DNA of 37,924 bases from Bacillota bacterium (GTDB lineage: Bacteria > Bacillota > Negativicutes > Sporomusales > Sporomusaceae), in the NCBI GenBank assembly GCA_023388195.1, contig JAEWGR010000132.1, positions 1-37,924 on the forward strand. The letters run 5' to 3'. Shown one piece after another: positions 1 to 9,380 of the stretch; position 1 is the first letter of the stretch; every line of letters starts with the position of its first letter. The position numbers were made by a program, and so were the translations under genes. The notes beneath the pieces were generated by a model. That model was not told the origin of the DNA, ran no database searches, and saw nothing but the letters and a program-made list of their open reading frames with translations.

Positions 1-1
1 T

Positions 2-1525
2 GAGAACGGCCTGATCGACTATGCTTGTCCGATTGTTATTGAAGGCCGGCACTTAGCATCGCTTTTTGTGGGGCAGTTCTTGACAGAAAAGCCTGATGAG
101 GAGTTTTTCCGGAATCAAGCCCGGCGATTTGGTTTTGCAGAGAATGAATATCTGGCCGCTTTGCATAAGGTTCCGATAATACCTGCAGAAAAAGTGGTCA
201 GTATTGTAGCATTGTTTTCCCAGCTCGCGTCTACGATTGCTCATCTTGGCCAGCAGGTACTGCGTTCGAAAGCAGCGGTGGATTTTAAAGATACGCTGAT
301 GGAAGCCATACCCAATCCGGTTTTCTATAAAGATCAGATTGGTCGCTATCTTGGCTGTAATAAAGCTTTTACTGACTTAACCGGGTTGTCCAAGACCGAG
401 ATCATTGGCAAAACAGCACAGGTGATTTTACCGGGATATTTGACGGAATATCAGCCGGCCGCGGCTGACATCAGGCCTCAGACCGGTGAATGTGTTGTTT
501 TGGATGCAACCGGGGCGGTGCGGAATGTCATTTTTAATAGTGCTGTATTTACTACTGCAGACGGGGACAAGGGGTTAGTCGGAAGCATACTTGATATAAC
601 GGCCCGTAAGCAAATGGAGGCTAAGCTTAAAGAAAGTGAAGAGAATTATCACTTATTGTTCAAACATATGATAAATGGCTTTCTCTTTCTTCAGGCCATT
701 CCCGGTCTGGACGCTGCTCTGCAGGACTTTGTTATTCTTGATGCAAACGATGGTTTTGCCGAGATTATTGGTCAAACGAAAAGGGAGATCATTGATAAAA
801 AAATTACGGATGTGGTACCCTTCACTACGGCCGAGAATCCGGAATGGCTGTTCGTTTTAAACCGGATTCTGAAGCACTGTGAAGCAACTTTGCTGGAGCA
901 TTATTCGAATCAGTGCTTAAAGTGGCTGCGTCTCTCGATGTATAGCCCGAAATCAGGCTATCTGGCCATTGTAGTATCTGATATAACCGGAGAAAAGCGA
1001 AGTGAAGAACAGGTTCAGCAGTTTGCTTATCATGATCATCTGACAGGGTTGCCTAACCGGCGCCTGTTGGATGACAGACTATCGATTGCCATTGCTCAGG
1101 CGAAACGGTCAATGGAACAGATTGCCGTAATTTTTTTAGATCTGGATAATTTTAAGCCTGTTAATGATACCTACGGTCATGATGCCGGTGATGAACTGCT
1201 TCAGCAACTAGCGAACCGGATCGTGAATAATGTCCGGGAAGGAGATACAGTCTCGCGGATTGGCGGGGACGAGTTTGTTGTTATTCTGCCTAAGGTTAAC
1301 ACAAGAACAGAAGCGGAACAGCTGGCATTAAGACTGCTGGTAGCCTGCAGACAACCGTTCATGATCAGGGATCATGAAGTTTTCGTTTCTGCAAGTATTG
1401 GTGTCAGTATATTTCCTGATGATGGCCAGGATATTTCTGATCTTATACGGAGTGCGGACATGGCTATGTATCACTCGAAAAGAAATGGCCGCAATCAGGT
1501 CTGTTTCGTGCATGGCTGTGTGTGA
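2..1525 (+). CDS. PocR-type sensor / PAS-PAS-GGDEF diguanylate cyclase (5' truncated)
   Basis: The frame is open from base 2, so the gene begins upstream of the window. The first ~85 visible residues look like the end of a PocR-type ligand-binding domain. Two PAS-like modules follow (about residues 95-210 and 215-330), then a GGDEF domain (about 335-500). The catalytic motif GGDEF is intact at 1262-1276. An RxxD inhibitory site (REGD) lies five residues before it. It should therefore make cyclic di-GMP from two GTP and be product-inhibited. No EAL domain is present. It precedes a second GGDEF gene and a chemosensory operon, but a hairpin at 1567-1613 separates them. The GGDEF call is sure; the PocR call is moderate because only its tail is visible. 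Confidence 0.9.
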   Translation, partial: ENGLIDYACPIVIEGRHLASLFVGQFLTEKPDEEFFRNQARRFGFAENEYLAALHKVPIIPAEKVVSIVALFSQLASTIAHLGQQVLRSKAAVDFKDTLMEAIPNPVFYKDQIGRYLGCNKAFTDLTGLSKTEIIGKTAQVILPGYLTEYQPAAADIRPQTGECVVLDATGAVRNVIFNSAVFTTADGDKGLVGSILDITARKQMEAKLKESEENYHLLFKHMINGFLFLQAIPGLDAALQDFVILDANDGFAEIIGQTKREIIDKKITDVVPFTTAENPEWLFVLNRILKHCEATLLEHYSNQCLKWLRLSMYSPKSGYLAIVVSDITGEKRSEEQVQQFAYHDHLTGLPNRRLLDDRLSIAIAQAKRSMEQIAVIFLDLDNFKPVNDTYGHDAGDELLQQLANRIVNNVREGDTVSRIGGDEFVVILPKVNTRTEAEQLALRLLVACRQPFMIRDHEVFVSASIGVSIFPDDGQDISDLIRSADMAMYHSKRNGRNQVCFVHGCV

Positions 1526-1566
1526 AGCCGGCGTAAAGACATTAGAATTGTCAATATGAATCAATC

Positions 1567-1613
1567 ATGACCACTGTAGGGTTCTTAGCTTTTCATTACA
1601 GTGGTCATTTCTT
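1567..1613 (+). terminator. Hairpin, probable terminator after the first GGDEF gene
   Basis: A perfect 12-bp inverted repeat (atgaccactgta at 1567-1578, its complement at 1597-1608) has an 18-nt loop and is followed by a short, imperfect T-rich stretch. It sits 41 bases after the stop codon. The T-tract is weak, so termination may be partial. Confidence 0.6.
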
Positions 1614-1724
1614 ATGCAGGTAATAATAATTGGCAAGGTCTGGAGATATGGCAGGAGTTTTCCGCTTATAAGCGAAAATAACATTGTTTTGTACATAACC
1701 ATGATGCTATAGGCAGGTGATACT

Positions 1725-2741
1725 ATGAAGTTATTAATCGTTGATGATGATAAGATCATCCGGAGGATACTTTCTTCGATGGTTCAGGGCTGGGGCTATG
1801 AAGTGCTGGTGGCTGCAGATGCCACTGAGGCCTGGAGCATCCTGTTTGCTAATGAGGAGCCGGTCATTGTGCTAATGGACTGGATCATGCCTGACACTGA
1901 CGGTATAGAATTATGTAAAAAAATAAAGCAGGCCAAAAATGAAGGCGATACCTATGTCATAATGCTGACTGCCAAAAATGACATTGAGGACATGGTAGCC
2001 GGTTTCGCCGCCGGAGCGGATGACTTCCTAAGTAAGCCTGTAGATGCACGGGAACTGGGCAGCCGGCTGTCTGTAGGCAGCCGGGTTTTAAAATATCAAC
2101 ATACATTAATACAGCGCAATGCGGAGTTGCAGGCTACAAAACATGTGATGGAAAATATTATGTGGGAATTGAAAGAAGCCAATGAGAAACTGCGGACGCT
2201 GACGCTGATTGACGGGCTTACCAGTATTGCCAACCGGCGGAGTCTGGAAGAATTTATGGAAAAAGAATGGCGGTTAGCCATGCGGGAGCAGAGTGCGCTG
2301 ACCATCATTATGGTCGATGTGGACTACTTCAAGTTTTATAACGATAGCTACGGGCACCAGATGGGTGATCTGTGCCTGCAGAAGATTGCTCATATCCTTG
2401 CTGAGTTTGTCAAAACCAAGGGCGATCTGGCGGCACGTTACGGCGGTGAAGAATTTGCCGTCGTCTTAAGAAATACAGATGCAGCTGCCGGCCAGATGGC
2501 TGCTGAGAAAATCAGGCTGGCTGTGGAAGGCCTTGACATCGCTCATTCCGATTCACCTGTTGCTGGTCATGTCACAGTGAGTCTTGGTGTGGCTACTGTC
2601 ATTCCTCAACCGGGAGATATATACGGCAAACTGCTTGATATTGCCGACAAAGCGCTTTACCAGGCAAAAAATGAAGGCCGAAACCGCTGGATTTACATGA
2701 GTGGATATGCAGGAAGAGGTGTCAGATGTGCTGGATTATGA
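1725..2741 (+). CDS. WspR-like response regulator, REC-GGDEF diguanylate cyclase
   Basis: The N-terminal receiver domain (1-120) has the acidic pair DDD at 7-9, the phosphoacceptor D52 (LMDWIMPDTDG) and the conserved Lys in FLSKPV. A helical linker (about 125-170) leads to a GGDEF domain (175-330) with the active variant GGEEF. The position of the RxxD inhibitory site reads TKGD, so classical product inhibition may be lost. AGGTG at the ribosome site supports the start. The stop overlaps the start of the CheA gene, so the two are probably co-translated. Phosphorylation by that CheA, as WspE phosphorylates WspR, is the natural inference. The REC and GGDEF domains are certain; the Wsp-like role is inferred from gene order. 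Confidence 0.93.
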   Translation: MKLLIVDDDKIIRRILSSMVQGWGYEVLVAADATEAWSILFANEEPVIVLMDWIMPDTDGIELCKKIKQAKNEGDTYVIMLTAKNDIEDMVAGFAAGADDFLSKPVDARELGSRLSVGSRVLKYQHTLIQRNAELQATKHVMENIMWELKEANEKLRTLTLIDGLTSIANRRSLEEFMEKEWRLAMREQSALTIIMVDVDYFKFYNDSYGHQMGDLCLQKIAHILAEFVKTKGDLAARYGGEEFAVVLRNTDAAAGQMAAEKIRLAVEGLDIAHSDSPVAGHVTVSLGVATVIPQPGDIYGKLLDIADKALYQAKNEGRNRWIYMSGYAGRGVRCAGL

Positions 2742-5613
2742 GGCTCTTCTGGGGGAGTTTGTTAACGAAGGGTTGGCCCATGTTCTGAAAATAGAAAAGG
2801 GGCTGCTTGAGGCAGAACGGGGATTTCAGGTTGCAGAGCAGCTAAATTCTATCTTCCGCGCCGCCCATAGCATTAAAGGGACGGCCGGGTTTTTCGGCCT
2901 GAAAAAGATGGTAGAATTATCTCATGCGATGGAAACAGTGCTGGCTGCAATCCGGAATAAGGGTAATACCATCGACAGTCTGATGATTGATGCGTTACTT
3001 GCGGCAACAGACCAATTGAAAGAAATGCTGGCAGCTGTTAAGGCTAGTGAAAGTATGGAGATCGATGCTTATGTTGCCCGGTTAACAGATGCCTTGCAGG
3101 AACAGTCTCCAGCCTCTCCTCTTGAAATGTCATCCGCCAGTCCTCTGGCTGTTTGCAGCAAGCGGGCCGGCAATTATAAAGAAATTATCGGTGAGGCTAA
3201 AAAGCGCGGGCATCACACCTATCTGTTACATCTTAGTTTTGCTGCTTTTTCAGGGCTTCAGGCTGATGCCGGGTTTGCCGGCAAGATTAAATCTATAGGC
3301 AATGTTATTTATTATGAGCAAGAAGCCCAGGGGTTGTCCTGCTTATTTACCAGTGTCCTGGAGCCGGAACTTGTAGTCCTGGCCCTGGGTGTGTGTGAAG
3401 CCGCTATTCAACAGCTCAATGATGAGGACAGCAGGCCAGCTGATCCGTTTGAGCTAGTGACGCAAAGCCGCGCTGCGCCAGCCGCTGCTCTTGACGCACC
3501 GGAGGCTATACCGGCGTTGGCAGGAACGGCGGGCAGGCAAGAAGAGGAACGGGTGAGGGTGGATGTGGCACTGCTTGACAGTCTTGTCAATCTTGGCAGT
3601 GAGATCGTATTGGGACGAAATCAGTTATTTCGCCGCCTGGAGAAATATGCGGCTGCTATACCGGAGTTAACCGCTTCCCTGCAGCATATTGATCGTCTGA
3701 CTACTGAATTGCAGGAGAAAATCATGCGTACCCGGATGCAGCCTGTGGCTAATGTGTTTGATAAACTGCCACGTCTTGTCCGGGATTTAGGAAAAAGCAC
3801 AGGCAAAAATGTGCAGTTGCAGATGGAAGGCAAAGATATTGAGCTGGATAAGTCGATTATTGAGGCTTTGGCAGACCCGCTGCTGCATTTGATTCGTAAT
3901 GCCGTGGACCATGGGCTGGAAGCACCGGCGGAGCGAAGACATACCGGCAAACCGCTCACCGGGATGATTAGCATCAAGGCCCACCGGGAAGGCGGGCGTG
4001 CTGTTATTTCGGTCGCAGACGACGGGGCCGGGATTAATTTGGAGCAGATTGGCCGGCAGGCACTGCAGCAGAATATTGTTACCCAGGGGCAATTGGCGGT
4101 GATGGGCGGGAAGGCGCGTCTGCAACTGTTGTTTCGTCCCGGATTTTCAACTTCCAAACAGATTACGGCTATTTCCGGGCGTGGTGTTGGCCTGGATATT
4201 GCAAAGTCCAATATCGAAAAACTTGGGGGCAATATTGAGATTAACAGTGTCTGGGGGCAAGGAACCTCCTTCCGGCTGCGCCTGCCGCTGACGCTGGTAG
4301 TCGTTCCCTCTCTCATAGTCGAAGCAGCAAATCAGCAGTTTGTTTTACCCCAGGTCAACCTGCGGGAGATTGTACGCATAACTCCCGGTGACCGGAACCG
4401 GAAGCTTGAATCTGTTAATGGCTGCCGGGTCTTAAATATACGGGGCGAATTATTGCCTGTTGTCCATTTGGCTGAAGCTCTCGGTAAAAATGCGGCAAAT
4501 GTGGATGACTGTCAGATAGCCCGGGTTTTGATTGTAAAAAGTGAGGATAAGCTATTTGGTCTAACGGTTGACCGGATCTATGACCGGGAAGAGGTACTGG
4601 TAAAACCGGTGCCCAGATATCTTAAAGAATGCACGGCTTACTCCGGGGTGACTATCCTGGGTGATGGCAAAGTAGCGATGGTGCTGGAACTGGACAGTCT
4701 CATTCCGGCTGCCGAAGCAACGGCGGCAATGCGACAGGATGAACAAGGGGCATATCCGGAAAAACGCGTCCCGGTTGCCAGAGAAGAACAACAGGAGTTT
4801 TTGTTATTTACATGTTCAGGCCCTGAGTATTTTGGCATCAATCTGCCCCTGGTAGCCAGAGTGGAAGAACTGGACGCCAGCCGGATTCAAATTGTCGGTG
4901 ACCGGGAATATATGAATTATGAGGGGCGCATTCTCAGGCTTTTACGGCCAGAAGATTATCTGCCGGTCCAGAGAATGGCAGCAAGGAGCAGCAAGTTAAG
5001 CCTGATCATACCCAAACTGGTTACTTATCCGGTGGGAATTATTGTTGAAAGCATTCAGGATACGGTGCAGACAGCGGTTGTGGTTAATGAAAAAGATATT
5101 AAAGGGAAAGGCCTATGGGGGTCGGCTGTAATCCAGGACAGGATTGTTTTGCTTGTCAATCTGTACGGGCTGATGGAACTGGCTGATCCTGAGCGTTATG
5201 CCACTGAAGCGGAGGCAGACCGGCACAACCGGCGCCAGACGGTACTCCTTGTCGAAGATACACCGTTCTTTACCATGGTTGTACGCCAATACCTGGAGGA
5301 AGCCGGATATCGTGTCCTGCTGGCCGGAAACGGGGCCGAGGCCCTGGCGGTGCTTAGCCAATCTATTGTCGATGTTGTGGTTAGCGATATACGTATGCCG
5401 GTCATGGACGGACTGGAACTGGTAAGGGCTATTCGCAGCAAGGAAACTACGGCATCCCTGCCGGTGATTGCCCTCACTTCCCTGGCTGGTGACCGCCCGG
5501 AACAGGAAGGGATGGAAGCCGGTTTTGATTATTATGAGCATAAGCTGGATAAAACCAATTTGCTGAAGAAAGTGGCGTTAGCCATTAATGAACGGGAAGG
5601 GAGACCGACATGA
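2728..5613 (+). CDS. cheA: Hybrid CheA histidine kinase with second CheW domain and C-terminal receiver
   Basis: Order of domains, numbered from the GTG at 2728: Hpt (1-100) with phosphorylatable H47 in AAHSIKGTAGFF; variable linker; dimerisation helices (about 275-335); HATPase (335-520) with N-box LIRNAVDHGLE and GRGVGLD; CheW-like P5 (about 523-655); a second CheW-like domain (about 690-830); receiver (835-960) with D887 in VVSDIRMPVMDG. At about 961 aa it is longer than a usual CheA (about 650-700) because of the added CheW and receiver modules. AGGAAGAGG at 2711-2719 is spaced 8 nt from GTG 2728. An earlier GTG at 2701 is possible but has no good ribosome site. It should phosphorylate its own receiver, the CheY and the REC-GGDEF protein next to it. 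Confidence 0.95.
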   Translation: MLDYEALLGEFVNEGLAHVLKIEKGLLEAERGFQVAEQLNSIFRAAHSIKGTAGFFGLKKMVELSHAMETVLAAIRNKGNTIDSLMIDALLAATDQLKEMLAAVKASESMEIDAYVARLTDALQEQSPASPLEMSSASPLAVCSKRAGNYKEIIGEAKKRGHHTYLLHLSFAAFSGLQADAGFAGKIKSIGNVIYYEQEAQGLSCLFTSVLEPELVVLALGVCEAAIQQLNDEDSRPADPFELVTQSRAAPAAALDAPEAIPALAGTAGRQEEERVRVDVALLDSLVNLGSEIVLGRNQLFRRLEKYAAAIPELTASLQHIDRLTTELQEKIMRTRMQPVANVFDKLPRLVRDLGKSTGKNVQLQMEGKDIELDKSIIEALADPLLHLIRNAVDHGLEAPAERRHTGKPLTGMISIKAHREGGRAVISVADDGAGINLEQIGRQALQQNIVTQGQLAVMGGKARLQLLFRPGFSTSKQITAISGRGVGLDIAKSNIEKLGGNIEINSVWGQGTSFRLRLPLTLVVVPSLIVEAANQQFVLPQVNLREIVRITPGDRNRKLESVNGCRVLNIRGELLPVVHLAEALGKNAANVDDCQIARVLIVKSEDKLFGLTVDRIYDREEVLVKPVPRYLKECTAYSGVTILGDGKVAMVLELDSLIPAAEATAAMRQDEQGAYPEKRVPVAREEQQEFLLFTCSGPEYFGINLPLVARVEELDASRIQIVGDREYMNYEGRILRLLRPEDYLPVQRMAARSSKLSLIIPKLVTYPVGIIVESIQDTVQTAVVVNEKDIKGKGLWGSAVIQDRIVLLVNLYGLMELADPERYATEAEADRHNRRQTVLLVEDTPFFTMVVRQYLEEAGYRVLLAGNGAEALAVLSQSIVDVVVSDIRMPVMDGLELVRAIRSKETTASLPVIALTSLAGDRPEQEGMEAGFDYYEHKLDKTNLLKKVALAINEREGRPT

Positions 5614-6041
5614 ATGGCAGTGTGTTGACCTTTTATTTGTGCGGGATCTTGTGCGGTATTGACGTCGCCCGTGCTAAGGAAATGAACCGGACTGTTGAAT
5701 ATACGGCAGTCCCGGGGGCTCCAAGCAATATAGCAGGGCTGATGAACTTGCGGGGTCAAATCGTGACACTGTTTGACCTTGCTGCCCTACTGGGCTTGTC
5801 CCGGCTGGAGAAACGGCGCGAGACGAACTGCGTTATCCTGAAATCCCGGCCGAACGACTCTGATCAGGCTGGTTTCTTTATCGATAAGCCGGGGACGGTA
5901 ATTGAAATAACTGCTGATATGTGTACTTTGGCACCGGCTGGTTTCAGCGGTATTGACAACCGCTTCATCCGTGCGGTAGTTAAGGTCGAAGAGGGGATTT
6001 TGTTATTGCTTGATCCGGACGAAATTTTTGGCATGAAATAG
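5610..6041 (+). CDS. cheW: CheW coupling protein
   Basis: A 143-residue single-domain CheW. It has the family's core pattern: an N-terminal beta strand with FYLCGILCGIDV, then GLMNLRGQIVTLFDL, the usual place of the receptor/kinase contact. CheW bridges receptor tips to the CheA P5 domain on the cytoplasmic face of the membrane. The start overlaps the CheA stop as ATGA, indicating translational coupling. The kinase already carries two CheW-like domains, so this free CheW is a third coupling module in the operon. Confidence 0.93.
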   Translation: MNGSVLTFYLCGILCGIDVARAKEMNRTVEYTAVPGAPSNIAGLMNLRGQIVTLFDLAALLGLSRLEKRRETNCVILKSRPNDSDQAGFFIDKPGTVIEITADMCTLAPAGFSGIDNRFIRAVVKVEEGILLLLDPDEIFGMK

Positions 6042-6106
6042 CTAATAAAATGCGCCGCCAGTAGGACGGCAAACGGGTAATACCTGTAGCGGAGGGAGTG
6101 AATAAG

Positions 6107-8116
6107 GTGCAGTGGTTTCGCAACTGTAAAATTGGCATCAAACTCGCGTTGGCTTTTTTGGCCTTAGTTATGATTACCGGCATAACAGGGGTCGCCGGGG
6201 TTAGGCAGATACAACAGGTTGAAAAGCTGGATGCTGAACTTTATCAGATAAATACTGTTGCTGTCGGGGATATTGGCATGGCAGGCGTGGAGTTTCAGCG
6301 TATAAGAGTAAAACTGGGCCAGCTTATACTGGCAGAGACTAAAGAGCAACGCCAGCAATATGCGCAAGAAGTAGTGGACTTAAACGGGGAATTAGAACAG
6401 GATTTGGATAAGTTCGGTAATAATATCCACACAGAAGAGATCCGTCGTGAATTTTACCAGCTAAAAGCAATTAAGGCAAAATGGGATATGGAACGGGAGG
6501 AGCTTGTAAGGCTGGTTTTAGCAGGCGATGATGCGGCCGCTAAGGCGCTGCATGTGGGGCACGGGAATATTTCTGCCCAGGATATTAACGGCCGGATTGA
6601 TAAATTAACAGAACTGATAACAATTGATGCGAAACGGAAAGCAGATGCCAACATGGAACTGGTCCAAGGCTCTGTAAGAGAAATGCTGGTTTTGCTGTTG
6701 GTGAGTATCGTGACCGCCACGGTGCTGGCCTGGTTTATTACACGTCAGATTACGCGACCGATTCAGTACCTGCGGGCATTAATGGCAGAGGTTGGAAAAG
6801 GGGATCTGACGGTTCGGGGTCAGATGGGTTCTGAAGATGAAGTTGGCCAGCTTGTACATTCGTTTAACCAGTTAATCAGTACGATCCGGACAATTAGCAT
6901 CGAGATCCAGGATACCGCAGTAGTATTGAATCAATCCTCTGCAAACCTGCTGGCAATTTCAGAAGCTGTGGCTACGAACAGTGAAGAGACAAGTGCTATC
7001 ACGGCGTCGGCGAGTTGGGCTGCCGGTGATGTTGCGGCCGGGGTCAGGAATACGGCTGAGGCTATTGGGGAAACCAGCGGCAACATTTATACTATTTCTG
7101 CCGCAACTGAAGAAATTTCGATGACTATCCAGAGTCTGGCATCTGCTTCGGAGCAGGCATCAGCAGGTCTTTCCCAGGTAAGCGGCCTGATGGAACAAAT
7201 CTCCGGCGGCATTGAGGTTGTAGCGCATTCAGCTAAAGATGTGTCCGGTTCGGTTGCCGACGTGGCGGCAGCCATTAAGGAGATTACGGTTTCCATGAAT
7301 GAAATCAGCCGCAACTGTGAACATTCCATACATGTAGCCGAGGATGCCCGGCTCAGGGCGAGCGAGACTACGGTGATTATCACCAGTTTGAATAAGTTAT
7401 CCAAGCAAATCGGCAAGATAGTAAACCTTATTAATGACATTGCTGATCAGACCAATATGCTGGCTCTAAACGCAGCCATTGAAGCGGCAGGGGCTGGGGA
7501 AGCGGGTCGTGGTTTTGCCGTTGTCGCCAATGAGGTAAAAGAGCTGGCCAGGAAAACGGCCGGTGCGACCGATGACATTTCCCTGCAAATTGAAACCATG
7601 CAGGCGGAAATGGCTAACGGGGTCCAGGCTATGGAGCGGATAACCCAGGTAATCAGCGAAATTAATCAAAAGAGTGGAAATATAGCAGCAGCCGTAACTG
7701 AACAATCGACAGTCGTGGAGGAAATATCATCCGCTGTCGGTAAGGCTTCGGAAAAGGTTAATTTAATAACAGGTGAAATCGGGGATATCGCCGATAAATC
7801 CCGGTCCATAGCCCGCAGTACAACAGAAACCTATCAGGGCGTATCGACAATTGCCCATTCTGTGCATGAACTCGCCCTGACTGCCGGTGATGTGGCTCAG
7901 AACACCGACCGGGCCTCTGGCCGAATCAGTGAAATCGCCAAGACTTCCCAGGCTATTGCGGAGAAGGTCGACGAAATCTCAAACAGTATTGGCGAGATCA
8001 GCAAGGCCTCTAATGATACTGCCGCCAAGGGCACTGTTGCCAGCCAGTCAGCCGATGAGCTTGTGGAAGTTGCGGGCAAACTGGAAGCATTGTCCAAACA
8101 GTTTAAGATAGAATAA
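6107..8116 (+). CDS. Methyl-accepting chemotaxis protein, two transmembrane helices
   Basis: Residues 10-30 form a first membrane helix (LALAFLALVMITGITGVAGV). A helical extracytoplasmic sensor of about 160 residues, 4-helix-bundle-like, follows. A second helix lies at about 195-215, then a HAMP domain and a long signalling domain. The hairpin tip is clear: DQTNMLALNAAIEAAGAGE, then AGRGFAVVANEV. The usual Arg in EAARAGE is Gly here. GGAGGG at 6091-6096 is 10 nt before GTG 6107; the GTG at 6098 is too close to it. As the only receptor in the operon, it is the likely signal input to the adjacent kinase. The ligand cannot be read from the sequence. Confidence 0.93.
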   Translation: MQWFRNCKIGIKLALAFLALVMITGITGVAGVRQIQQVEKLDAELYQINTVAVGDIGMAGVEFQRIRVKLGQLILAETKEQRQQYAQEVVDLNGELEQDLDKFGNNIHTEEIRREFYQLKAIKAKWDMEREELVRLVLAGDDAAAKALHVGHGNISAQDINGRIDKLTELITIDAKRKADANMELVQGSVREMLVLLLVSIVTATVLAWFITRQITRPIQYLRALMAEVGKGDLTVRGQMGSEDEVGQLVHSFNQLISTIRTISIEIQDTAVVLNQSSANLLAISEAVATNSEETSAITASASWAAGDVAAGVRNTAEAIGETSGNIYTISAATEEISMTIQSLASASEQASAGLSQVSGLMEQISGGIEVVAHSAKDVSGSVADVAAAIKEITVSMNEISRNCEHSIHVAEDARLRASETTVIITSLNKLSKQIGKIVNLINDIADQTNMLALNAAIEAAGAGEAGRGFAVVANEVKELARKTAGATDDISLQIETMQAEMANGVQAMERITQVISEINQKSGNIAAAVTEQSTVVEEISSAVGKASEKVNLITGEIGDIADKSRSIARSTTETYQGVSTIAHSVHELALTAGDVAQNTDRASGRISEIAKTSQAIAEKVDEISNSIGEISKASNDTAAKGTVASQSADELVEVAGKLEALSKQFKIE

Positions 8117-8144
8117 CTATGATTGATTCAGATAGAGGGGGATT

Positions 8145-9002
8145 ATGATAAGCTCTAACCTGTCGCCGGCAGAATTCGCTGTATTTCAGGAATATATCAA
8201 GGAACAATGCGGTATTGATTTTAATGAAGACAAAGCTTATTTAATTGAAAGCCGGCTGTCAAAGTTTTTGATATCATTTGGGTTAAGCAGTTTTGAAGAA
8301 CTGTACCGGATGCTTAACAGCCAGAAAGACGCAGGTCTGGCAGAGCAAGTTATAGATGCAATCACTACCAATGAAACACTTTGGTTCCGGGATAAAACCC
8401 CGTGGGTAATTTTGGAGGAAGTTCTGCTGCCTGCTTATATCGATGAAATAAGGCGCGGCCGGCGGTCTAAAGTAAGAATATGGAGCGCGGCGTGTTCTTC
8501 CGGACAGGAACCATATTCTATCGCCATGTGTATTGACAGTTACCTCCGGCGCTGGCGGGTGCAGGATGTTACCCTGGCCCATTTTGAGATCATAGCCACT
8601 GATATTTCGGCAACGGTTTTGAAGCTGGCCGGGATGGGTAAATATGATGCAATCTCGATGGCCAGGGGTCTTGAGGACAAATACCGGGACGCTTATTTCT
8701 ATCAAGAGGGCAGGGTTTGGAAACTCAACGACCTGGTAAAAAACGCAGTGGTATTTCGCCGGTTTAATCTTCAGAACAGTTTCCTGGGTTTAGGTGAATT
8801 TGATGCCGTATTTTGCCGGTATGTCACAATTTATTTTTCCGAGCAATTTAAAAAAGCCGTGTTCGCGAAGATCGCCGGCGTTTTAGCAAAAGATGGGGTA
8901 TTATTTATCGGCAATTCAGAGATATATTTCGACTATCAGGACAACTACGAAATGAGCCAGTATAAAGGTGGTTCATTTTTTAGGGTAAGGGGTGACTCTT
9001 AA
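8145..9002 (+). CDS. cheR: CheR chemoreceptor glutamate O-methyltransferase
   Basis: 285 residues: an all-helical N-terminal CheR domain (about 1-75) and a SAM-dependent methyltransferase domain. The cofactor motif IWSAACSSGQEPYSIAM is intact, and TTNETLWFRD matches the family's TTNET/FFRD region. One oddity: the usual CRNVLIYF reads CRYVTIYF, losing the Asn. GAGGGGG at 8135-8141 supports the start. CheR methylates glutamates on the receptor signalling domain for adaptation. No CheB methylesterase or CheD is visible in the window, so demethylation must come from elsewhere or be absent. Confidence 0.93.
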   Translation: MISSNLSPAEFAVFQEYIKEQCGIDFNEDKAYLIESRLSKFLISFGLSSFEELYRMLNSQKDAGLAEQVIDAITTNETLWFRDKTPWVILEEVLLPAYIDEIRRGRRSKVRIWSAACSSGQEPYSIAMCIDSYLRRWRVQDVTLAHFEIIATDISATVLKLAGMGKYDAISMARGLEDKYRDAYFYQEGRVWKLNDLVKNAVVFRRFNLQNSFLGLGEFDAVFCRYVTIYFSEQFKKAVFAKIAGVLAKDGVLFIGNSEIYFDYQDNYEMSQYKGGSFFRVRGDS

Positions 9003-9379
9003 TGAAAATATTATCAGTTGATGATTCGGCTATCATTAGGAAGATTATCTGCAGTGGTGTGGAATTGCTGGATTACGGGTTTCTTGAAGCCGAAGACGGC
9101 CAGGAGGCTCTTACTCTGCTGGCGCAGCCGGAGGCTGCCGATGTCGGCTTAATCCTTTTAGACTGGAATATGCCGGGCATGGATGGTTTCGAATTCCTGC
9201 AAACAATAAAAAGTGATACTTCATTAAGAGACATACCGGTGATGATGGTTACAACCGAAAGTGAAAAGGCCTGCATCATTCAGGCGATACAGGCCGGGGC
9301 GATCAATTACCTGGTTAAGCCGTTTTCCATTGAGGAATTGATGAAAAAAATATTAGAGTGTACCGGGGATGGGGTATAA
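9002..9379 (+). CDS. cheY: CheY-like single-domain response regulator
   Basis: A 125-residue lone receiver domain with the acidic pair D7-D8, phosphoacceptor D54 (LLDWNMPGMDG), the switch Thr in MVTTESE and the conserved Lys in NYLVKPF. The start overlaps the CheR stop by one base (TAATG). It has no output domain, so it acts by binding a partner such as the flagellar switch, or serves as a phosphate sink. The CheX gene directly after it would remove its phosphate. Confidence 0.93.
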   Translation: MKILSVDDSAIIRKIICSGVELLDYGFLEAEDGQEALTLLAQPEAADVGLILLDWNMPGMDGFEFLQTIKSDTSLRDIPVMMVTTESEKACIIQAIQAGAINYLVKPFSIEELMKKILECTGDGV

Positions 9380-9380
9380 C

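Noticed and set aside
3621..4316. Long minus-strand open frame opposite the CheA kinase.
   Set aside because: It is antisense to a clear kinase domain, has no ribosome site and is Ser/Arg/Pro-rich in the manner of shadow frames.
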